A stretch of DNA of 15,710 bases, from assembly GCA_964480995.1 (NCBI GenBank), contig CAYZRZ010000031.1, positions 1 to 15,710 of the forward strand, given 5' to 3'. This document shows, piece after piece, positions 8,554 through 13,387 of the stretch. The notes under the pieces were generated by a model, which was not told where the DNA came from, did not search any database, and was given only the letters and a program-made list of their open reading frames with translations. Origin of the DNA: UBA1038 sp964480995. Lineage in GTDB: Bacteria > Bacillota > Clostridia > Christensenellales > Aristaeellaceae. Numbering within the stretch: position 1 is the first letter of the stretch; each line of letters starts with the position of its first letter. The position numbers and the translations under genes are program-made.

Positions 8554-8836
8554 ATTCAATAGTGATCGTCTGTTAAGTATATTATATGGGATAAAAACAA
8601 ACTTTTATGATGATTTTACGGGAGTTTGACTGTCAAACTCTCGAAACCCTGTACATCGGCAGATGATGGTCGCGGCTGGTGCTCCTGGAGGCAGCGGCAG
8701 CGTCTCGGAGACATCGTCCGATTTGCTTCCCGGCGCTTTTGTGTGGTAACATGTAATATATACATCCTGACCGCGGCATGCCGGACAGGGATGTCAGAAG
8801 AGATGAATTCCGTATCTTTGGGGCGAGGAGGCTGAT
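8554..8836. other. Gene-poor stretch with a perfect 19-bp palindrome and a leader hairpin
   Basis: No convincing gene is seen here. GAGTTTGAC (8622-8630) and GTCAAACTC (8632-8640) form a perfect palindrome around a single T, typical of a dimeric regulator's operator. ACATCCTG (8762-8769) can pair with CAGGGATGT (8786-8794) around an inner CGGCATGCCG palindrome (8774-8783), about 40 nt before the next gene. Short overlapping frames on both strands lack ribosome binding sites. Confidence 0.5.
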
Positions 8837-9019
8837 ATGACAAAGAACGAGTTGAGAATCCTGATCCGCCAGGCCATTGAGCGGGGGGATATGGAGACAG
8901 CGCTCATCTATCAGGAGCAGCTGAAGAAGGAACTGGATGAGGATTTTAACGTTCGGGCCGCCTTCGCGAAGGATGTCGATGACTTCATTGATATGGGTAT
9001 TTGGCTGGATGATTATTGA
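8837..9019 (+). CDS. Small acidic helical protein of unknown function
   Basis: The 60-aa product starts MTKNELRILIRQAIERGDME and ends DDFIDMGIWLDDY. It looks like two amphipathic helices with an acidic C-terminal half. There is no signal peptide, membrane segment or cysteine. A strong GAGGAGG (8825-8831) sits 5 nt before the ATG, which is the main reason to accept it as a gene. I recognise no family. It is isolated: more than 500 nt separate it from the gene upstream, and downstream lie only remnants on the other strand. The ERGDMETALIYQEQLKKELDE segment has a helical-hairpin character of the kind seen in small interaction proteins. Confidence 0.7.
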   Translation: MTKNELRILIRQAIERGDMETALIYQEQLKKELDEDFNVRAAFAKDVDDFIDMGIWLDDY

Positions 9020-9094
9020 CTATATGCAACAGGGTTGATCGCTGATTTATGCGGGCCGCTTTGACAAGGATAAACTCAGGGATACCGATACTTT

Positions 9095-9132
9095 AAAAAA
9101 ATGACAGCCTGTCCGCTATCGGACAGGCTGTC
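9095..9132 (-). terminator. Strong minus-strand intrinsic terminator
   Basis: GACAGCCTGTCCG (9103-9115) and CGGACAGGCTGTC (9120-9132) form a perfect 13-bp stem with a 4-nt loop. On the minus strand it is followed by seven Ts (complement of 9095-9101). It ends transcription coming from the regulator at 9373-10473 through the LytTR remnant. The 240-nt gap between that regulator and its terminator suggests that the terminator originally belonged to a now-lost downstream gene. Confidence 0.9.
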
Positions 9133-9168
9133 TGATTGAAATGGCATGCGTCAGTCTAAGTGGGACTT

Positions 9169-9282
9169 TCAGCATGCCAGGACCGCGGCGTCAATGCCGG
9201 CCTCAGCCAGATACGCCTTTGTGAGCCCGGCGGCATGGCTGAGCTCGTCGCTGATATCGTCGCAGATCGCTATTTTTAACAT
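9169..9282 (-). pseudogene. N-terminal remnant of a LytTR/AgrA-type response regulator
   Basis: Read on the minus strand from ATG 9282, the frame gives MLKIAICDDISDELSHAAGL and then TKAYLAEAGIDAAVLAC before TGA at 9169. MLKIAICDD is the characteristic start of LytTR-type receiver domains, carrying the acidic pair for Mg binding. The following helix and AEAGID segment match the first helix and strand 2 approach. The phosphorylated Asp, the rest of the receiver and the LytTR DNA-binding domain are missing. Only 37 codons remain before the terminator at 9095-9132. It is most likely a deletion remnant. A functional micropeptide is possible but unsupported. Confidence 0.6.
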
Positions 9283-9372
9283 ATACAATTATTGGCCTCT
9301 CCGGCTAATTTTTATTATCATGGGTCAGGGCATAATGATTAAGGCCTGAAACGACCGCCTTCCGGGTCTGCC

Positions 9373-10473
9373 TTAACGCAGCGCTTTCGCGATAAACTCC
9401 GCGCGGGTCTTTACCCCGGATGCATTCAGAATCTTCGCAATGTGTTTTTTAACAGTCGGCAGGCTGACATACATTGACTCGGAGATTTCCTGGTTGGATT
9501 TACCCGACAGCAGAAGCACCGCGGCTTCCGCTTCCCGCTCGCTCAGGCGCAGGCCTGGGAACGATTTTTCAAGCAAGGCATTGTCCATATGTATCTTTTG
9601 GCCGCTCAGCGGATGGAATATATTCTTTCGCGCGGCGGCGACAAGCTTGTTGGTGTCTTTGTTCGTCCCATCCGGCAGGTGATACCCGATGGTGAACACG
9701 GCTTTTTGCGCGGCGGCTTCATCGGCGAGCATAATTTTTCTCAGCCTTCTCTGTATCTGGGCGCAGGTACGTTGGGCCTTCGCCTCGTCCAGATCAAACA
9801 GGGCGGCCAGCATTTCGCTGCCGGCGAAGCGCGCGACCCAGTCTTCAGGCTTTTTGATTGATCTCTTCAGCGCGGCCGCCAATTGCTGCAGCAGTTCATC
9901 CCCGGCCTCAAACCCGTACGACTCATTGATTTCCTTGAGGTTTTTGATGCTGATCAGAATCAGGCAAAGCGTTCTCTCTTTAGCCCGCACCTGATACATG
10001 TTCTGCGGCAGGCGGATATCGATGAAGTTCTCCCGGTATATCTTTGTCAGGGTGTCCCTCAGCAGCAGGCTGTTTCTGCGCTCCAGCAGCTTGTTCATGG
10101 CGACCACCACATCACCCTGGAAGCCCAGCATCCCGGAATCGGTAATATCCTTCAGGGCCTCCACCACATACCTGCGGCCTTCGTGCTCAAATGGCTCGGC
10201 TGTCGCGATATATACATCGGGGATGACGCAATCGATCTTGACGATCTGCTCATTTCTCTGGATGGCAAGCATGGAAGTGCAGTTTTCACAAGGCGCAGTT
10301 CTGTTAAAAAACGCGTAGCATGTATCGCCGCACACCATTGATTCGCCCGTGCCGCTTTTCATATGCGCCAGCACGGTCTTTGAAACAGGGTCCACCAGGC
10401 GGATCTCGTCATAGAGCTTCCCGGCAAACCCCTGCCTGTCAGCGATGCCCCTCAGCACATCCTCAAAGAGCAT
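9373..10473 (-). CDS. PAS-like / degenerate GGDEF / LuxR-HTH regulator
   Basis: This 366-aa cytoplasmic protein has three parts. Residues 20-112 form a PAS-like sensor with four cysteines (C48, C52, C62, C65; pattern CGDTCYAFFN...PCENC), the kind seen in clostridial GGDEF/HD-GYP proteins and suited to metal or redox sensing. Residues 127-235 follow the GGDEF plan (LRDTLTKIYRENFID, then ESYGFEAGDELLQQLA), but the signature reads FAGSEML (A217-G218-S219-E220-M221). The metal-binding Asp positions read LISIKNLK, so cyclase activity is very unlikely. Residues 305-366 are a LuxR helix-turn-helix (LSEREAEAAVLLLSGKSNQE, then VSLPTVKKHIAKIL). GAGGAGG precedes ATG 10473. The gene is divergent from the SipW/TasA-like cluster and may regulate it. 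Direct repeats in its own leader suggest autoregulation. Confidence 0.88.
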   Translation of the reverse strand: MLFEDVLRGIADRQGFAGKLYDEIRLVDPVSKTVLAHMKSGTGESMVCGDTCYAFFNRTAPCENCTSMLAIQRNEQIVKIDCVIPDVYIATAEPFEHEGRRYVVEALKDITDSGMLGFQGDVVVAMNKLLERRNSLLLRDTLTKIYRENFIDIRLPQNMYQVRAKERTLCLILISIKNLKEINESYGFEAGDELLQQLAAALKRSIKKPEDWVARFAGSEMLAALFDLDEAKAQRTCAQIQRRLRKIMLADEAAAQKAVFTIGYHLPDGTNKDTNKLVAAARKNIFHPLSGQKIHMDNALLEKSFPGLRLSEREAEAAVLLLSGKSNQEISESMYVSLPTVKKHIAKILNASGVKTRAEFIAKALR

Positions 10474-10490
10474 GGAACCTCCTCAAAAAA

Positions 10491-10530
10491 GTATCCTTTT
10501 GGACCATCAAAGGTATCCTTTTGGACCATC
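10491..10530. repeat. Two perfect 18-bp direct repeats, period 22 bp
   Basis: GTATCCTTTTGGACCATC occurs at 10491-10508 and again at 10513-10530 with no mismatch. Each copy holds a small TCC-TTTT-GGA dyad. The copies lie two helical turns apart, between the predicted start point and the ribosome binding site of the minus-strand regulator gene. They could be tandem operators. In the RNA each gives a GGUCC-AAAA-GGA hairpin with an AAGGAU-like segment reminiscent of CsrA sites. Confidence 0.85.
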
Positions 10531-10547
10531 GACTGCATATTGAGGTC

Positions 10548-10575
10548 ATTATACACTATTCATGGGAATAATCAA
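10548..10575 (-). promoter_or_regulatory. Promoter of the GGDEF/LuxR-type regulator gene
   Basis: On the minus strand TTGATT (complement of 10570-10575), 16 nt and a perfect TATAAT (complement of 10548-10553) form a good sigma-A promoter. It gives a leader of about 70 nt that contains both direct repeats. Confidence 0.7.
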
Positions 10576-10609
10576 GTCCATTCAACTATTCCCCAAAATC
10601 ATTGGCATG

Positions 10610-10686
10610 CTGAGCGGTTTATACCGGGCTGCAAGTCCGGTAGTGTCTCTTGTGCGCTCGCAGGAAGCAAACAGGCACGCGCTCAG
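10610..10686 (+). other. Candidate structured leader upstream of signal peptidase 1
   Basis: CTGAGCG (10610-10616) and CGCTCAG (10680-10686) form a 7-bp closing stem. Inside it TACCGGG (10622-10628) pairs with TCCGGTA (10636-10642), with one G-U pair. No clear plus-strand promoter was found upstream, and no known riboswitch class was recognised; c-di-GMP types I and II do not fit by eye. It could be a regulatory leader of the surface-protein operon. Confidence 0.35.
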
Positions 10687-10726
10687 GTCCCCAAACCACT
10701 CAGACCGACTGCCGGGAAGGAAAGCA

Positions 10727-11413
10727 ATGACAGCAAAGACTGCGGATTCACGCAAAAACACCTCAGGGAACAGACCCCGTTTCTATCGGATCGCGACGGT
10801 CATTGGCATTCTGCTGTGCGCGGCGCTCATCCCGCTGCTGACGGTCAACATCACCCTCATCGCGAAGTCTCTCATCCGGCCGGAGAAGATCCCTGACTTC
10901 ATGGGGTACAAGCCCTTCATCGTCATGTCAGGCTCCATGGCGCCGGACATCATGGTCGGCGACCTCATCATCACCCAGGAGGTTAATCCCGAGGCCCTGA
11001 CGGAAGGCGATGTCATTGCCTACCGCTACGGCGAGGAAAGCGTGATCACCCACCGCATCCGGGAGGTCACCAGGCAGGATGGGCAGCTTGCCTTCATCAC
11101 CAAGGGCGATGCCAACAACGTGGAGGATAACGAGGTGCCCACGGCGGACAAGGTGGAGGGCAGGCTGCGCTGGACGCTGCCGGGCCTGGGCGAAGCGGCG
11201 ATGTTCCTGCAGACACCGGGAGGCCTGCTGCTGGCGGCGGGATCGCCCATCCTGCTGTTCGTGCTGATCGACACGCTGCGCAGGCGCCGGGCCGACAAGA
11301 CGGAGCAGAAGAAATCCAGCCTGCTGGAAGAAGAACTGGCCCGCGTGAAGCAGCAGCTGGCCGCGGCCGAGCCCCCCGCGGGGGAAAGCGAAGGGGGCGG
11401 GAACATTAGCTGA
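10727..11413 (+). CDS. SipW-type signal peptidase I (first copy)
   Basis: This 228-aa membrane serine protease removes signal peptides from exported proteins. A hydrophobic anchor lies at residues 22-49. The catalytic block FIVMSGSMAPDIMVGDLI supplies Ser70, SVITHRI supplies His109 in place of the Lys of ordinary bacterial leader peptidases, and KGDANNVED supplies Asp128. This Ser-His-Asp set defines the SipW/Sec11 (S26B) branch. A second membrane segment (about 165-183) is followed by a charged, coiled-coil-like tail (about 186-214). ATG 10727 follows GGAAGGAAA and gives the expected N-terminus; the frame is open upstream to 10562, where the extra residues look non-coding. It heads the cluster and is followed by a substrate gene with the matching signal type. 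Confidence 0.9.
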   Translation: MTAKTADSRKNTSGNRPRFYRIATVIGILLCAALIPLLTVNITLIAKSLIRPEKIPDFMGYKPFIVMSGSMAPDIMVGDLIITQEVNPEALTEGDVIAYRYGEESVITHRIREVTRQDGQLAFITKGDANNVEDNEVPTADKVEGRLRWTLPGLGEAAMFLQTPGGLLLAAGSPILLFVLIDTLRRRRADKTEQKKSSLLEEELARVKQQLAAAEPPAGESEGGGNIS

Positions 11414-11517
11414 TACCGGCACGGTGCTCCCAAACGTTAACCCATGGATACACTCAATCGCGACCCCGGGCGAAAGCCCATCAACAATAAAAGAAAAAAC
11501 AGGAGGAAACAAACCCC

Positions 11518-12159
11518 ATGAAAAAGAACAATCGTGTTCTCCGCATCGGCCTGCTGGCCCTCGTCCTCACCCTGGTCACCGCATCCCTGGTGTCTGGAAC
11601 GTTTGCAAAGTATGTGACGACTGTCAGCGGGACAGGGACTGTGCAGGTTGCACACTGGAAAGTTCAGGTTGGACCTAATGCTACATATACGGCTGGAACC
11701 GAAATAGGCTCAAACTCATTCAATCTATTGAATACTGTTGCAAATGCCACTGATGTTGCTACAAGTACAGCCTATAAGCTAATCGCGCCTGGTACCAATG
11801 GCAAATTCGAAATTGCTTACGACACTACAGGCTCTGAAGTCACACATGATATCACTGTTAATCTTGTTAACACGGGTGCAAATAGCATCTCAGAACTTGG
11901 AAATTTGAAGTTTACATTTAACAACGGTACTAATGAAGTCACCAAAACAGCCTCGGAAATGTCAGGTACAACCGGTGTTGAAATCTTCAGAAAATCATTG
12001 GGAACTGATGGTGGTTCAGGAACCATAACTGTAAACTGGGATTGGCCCATTGGAACAACAGTGGCTGAAAATGATGCTGATACAGATGACGGAAAGGCAC
12101 AGAAAGTTTACTCATTCGAAGCAACATTTACTGCGGTTCAAACAAATCCCAACACGTGA
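11518..12159 (+). CDS. TasA-like secreted protein with SipW-type signal peptide (substrate 1)
   Basis: The 213-aa precursor has a basic start (MKKNNRVLR), a hydrophobic core (about 10-28) and the boundary SGTFA-KYVTTVSGTGTVQVA, probably cut after Ala30 by the adjacent SipW-type peptidase. The mature part is a Thr/Asn-rich beta-type domain with no cysteines (KFEIAYDTTGSEVTHDITVN, then later EIFRKSLGTDGGSGTITVNW). It resembles the fibre-forming TasA/camelysin-like superfamily in plan, though the family is inferred from signal and layout. AGGAGG (11501-11506) lies 11 nt before the ATG, with a small GGGC-GAAA-GCCC hairpin at 11468-11479 in the gap. Base composition changes sharply: the signal-peptide part is GC-rich like its neighbours, while the mature part is AT-rich (32% GC over 11881-11940). 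Confidence 0.85.
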   Translation: MKKNNRVLRIGLLALVLTLVTASLVSGTFAKYVTTVSGTGTVQVAHWKVQVGPNATYTAGTEIGSNSFNLLNTVANATDVATSTAYKLIAPGTNGKFEIAYDTTGSEVTHDITVNLVNTGANSISELGNLKFTFNNGTNEVTKTASEMSGTTGVEIFRKSLGTDGGSGTITVNWDWPIGTTVAENDADTDDGKAQKVYSFEATFTAVQTNPNT

Positions 12160-12232
12160 TAAATTTGAGTTAGCGCTTGTAGAACATCCGATTTTTACTT
12201 AAGCAACATTGATCATTTTGTACTAAAAGGAG

Positions 12233-12279
12233 GCGAGCCCGATGCAAGGCGACAACACCCCGCGCCCGGCAGGGCTCGC
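12233..12279 (+). promoter_or_regulatory. Inverted repeat around a leader start codon
   Basis: GCGAGCCC (12233-12240) is the exact inverse complement of GGGCTCGC (12272-12279). The stem begins at the edge of the AAAAGGAGG ribosome binding site (12224-12232) and encloses the ATG at 12242. Folding could therefore limit initiation of the leader frame and the coupled peptidase gene. Confidence 0.4.
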
Positions 12280-12367
12280 TTCTCTCTTTCCGCGGACGCG
12301 GAACTCCCTGCCGTGCCGGCTGACGAACGCGATGCCGGTGCAGGTTGCCACTAGAGGCACCCCATGA
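12242..12367 (+). CDS. Possible 41-aa leader ORF coupled to signal peptidase 2
   Basis: ATG 12242 follows a strong AAAAGGAGG (12224-12232). The frame stays open to a TGA at 12365-12367, which overlaps the ATG of the peptidase gene (ATGA at 12364-12367). The product, MQGDNTPRPAGLASLFPRTR and onward, is Pro/Arg-rich, without a signal or membrane segment or any recognised family. The binding site is much better than that of the peptidase gene (AGAGG at 12353-12357). A coupling leader is the simplest reading. A chance frame in GC-rich DNA remains possible. Confidence 0.4.
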   Translation: MQGDNTPRPAGLASLFPRTRNSLPCRLTNAMPVQVATRGTP

Positions 12368-12906
12368 GGCGTGTTATGCGCCTCCTGGGGCGCTGGCTCT
12401 ACAGGGCCTTCTACCTGGTTCTGGCGCTCGCGCTGCTGGTCTCCCTGCTGGCGCTGGGCGGCCAGCTGCTGGACCGGGACCGGGTTCTGCCCGGTATCCT
12501 GGGCTACAGCCAGCTGGTGGTCATCTCCGGCAGCATGCAGCCCGCCATCGACCCGGGCGATCTGCTGATCATCAAGCGGCAGGAGAGCTACCAAGCGGGC
12601 GACGTAGTCACCTTCTTGCAGGGGGAAAGCCTGGTGACCCACCGGCTATTGGGTATCACGGGGGATGCCGCGCTGACGCGCGGAGACGCCAACAACACCG
12701 ATGACGTCCCCATCCGGCCGGAGGATATCCAGGGCAGGATGGTGCTTCGGGTGCCCCGCGTGGGCTACGCCGTGCTCTACCTGCGTACGCAGCAGGGGCT
12801 GCTGATGCTGACCGCGCTGTTTATCCTGATGATCGCCGTGCCGCTCTTCCTGGGGGATAACAGGAAGCATGCCGCGCGCAAGGAAGGAAAGGAAAGGGCC
12901 CTATGA
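12364..12906 (+). CDS. SipW-type signal peptidase I (second copy)
   Basis: This 180-aa membrane serine protease is of the same S26B branch as the gene at 10727. It has a hydrophobic anchor (about 14-36). LVVISGSMQPAIDPGDLLII supplies Ser57, SLVTHRL supplies His93, and RGDANNTDD supplies Asp108. A second membrane segment (about 145-163) is followed by a short basic tail. It lacks the coiled-coil-like tail of the first copy, and outside the motifs the two differ widely, so they are not recent duplicates. It is tightly coupled downstream: its TGA overlaps the ATG of substrate 2 (ATGA at 12903-12906). This argues that peptidase 2 and substrate 2 are made as a pair. The region is very GC-rich (77% over 12421-12480). 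Confidence 0.9.
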   Translation: MRRVMRLLGRWLYRAFYLVLALALLVSLLALGGQLLDRDRVLPGILGYSQLVVISGSMQPAIDPGDLLIIKRQESYQAGDVVTFLQGESLVTHRLLGITGDAALTRGDANNTDDVPIRPEDIQGRMVLRVPRVGYAVLYLRTQQGLLMLTALFILMIAVPLFLGDNRKHAARKEGKERAL

Positions 12907-13370
12907 AACGAAGGATACCGCCGCTGCGCTGGATCGTTTTCCTGCTGCTGCTGACCATGCTGGCAACAGGCGTTTCGTTCGCGAAATATGTAACCACGGT
13001 GACCGGCACCGGCACGGTGAGCGTGGCCAGGCCGGTGGTGGAGTTCGCGGAGGAGTCGCTCACTGATATCCTCGCGATGCGGCCGGGTGACTCGGCAGAA
13101 CGCGCCTTTTCTGTTACCAACCGGGGGCAGAACCAAGTCAAGATGGTTTACAGATTGAGCGTTCAGAATCTTCCGAATACGCTGTCCGCTGTTATTCTCA
13201 GGGATGGCGCGCCGGTGAACCTGTCCGATTGGACCGGCATGGGTTTTTCATCCGAGGAGGTCCATCATTATACCCTGAATCTGACTTGGACAGGCTCCGC
13301 GGATGCCGCAAGCATGGGACAATCCTGGTCTCCATCCATCCGGCTTGAAGCGGTACAGGTTGACGAGTAA
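12903..13370 (+). CDS. TasA-like secreted protein with SipW-type signal peptide (substrate 2)
   Basis: The 155-aa precursor starts MKRRIPPLRW, has a hydrophobic core (about 9-24) and the boundary GVSFA-KYVTTVTGTGTVSVA, cleaved probably after Ala27. The KYVTTV-GTGTV stretch is nearly identical to substrate 1, while the remaining mature part is different. That part looks like a single beta-sandwich (RPGDSAERAFSVTNRGQNQV, then YRLSVQNLP, then HYTLNLTWTG), which resembles the 'additional-dyad' beta domains of the TasA/camelysin type. There are no cysteines. It overlaps the peptidase 2 gene by 4 nt and is followed 17 nt later by the large surface protein. Likely role: structural subunit or adaptor of a surface fibre. 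This is inferred from signal and context. Confidence 0.85.
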   Translation: MKRRIPPLRWIVFLLLLTMLATGVSFAKYVTTVTGTGTVSVARPVVEFAEESLTDILAMRPGDSAERAFSVTNRGQNQVKMVYRLSVQNLPNTLSAVILRDGAPVNLSDWTGMGFSSEEVHHYTLNLTWTGSADAASMGQSWSPSIRLEAVQVDE

Positions 13371-13387
13371 AGGAAGATGATACTGAA

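Noticed and set aside
8616..8843. Overlapping 70-75 codon frames on both strands
   Set aside because: Neither has a ribosome binding site or a plausible protein composition, and both span the palindrome and leader of the gene at 8837.
10491..10530. CRISPR-like repeat pair
   Set aside because: There are only two copies with a 4-nt gap and no spacers or cas genes, so operators or RNA sites fit better.
11461..11500. c-di-GMP (GEMM) riboswitch suggested by GGGCGAAAGCCC ahead of substrate 1
   Set aside because: Only a GNRA-type hairpin is present. The conserved GEMM core and second helix are absent.
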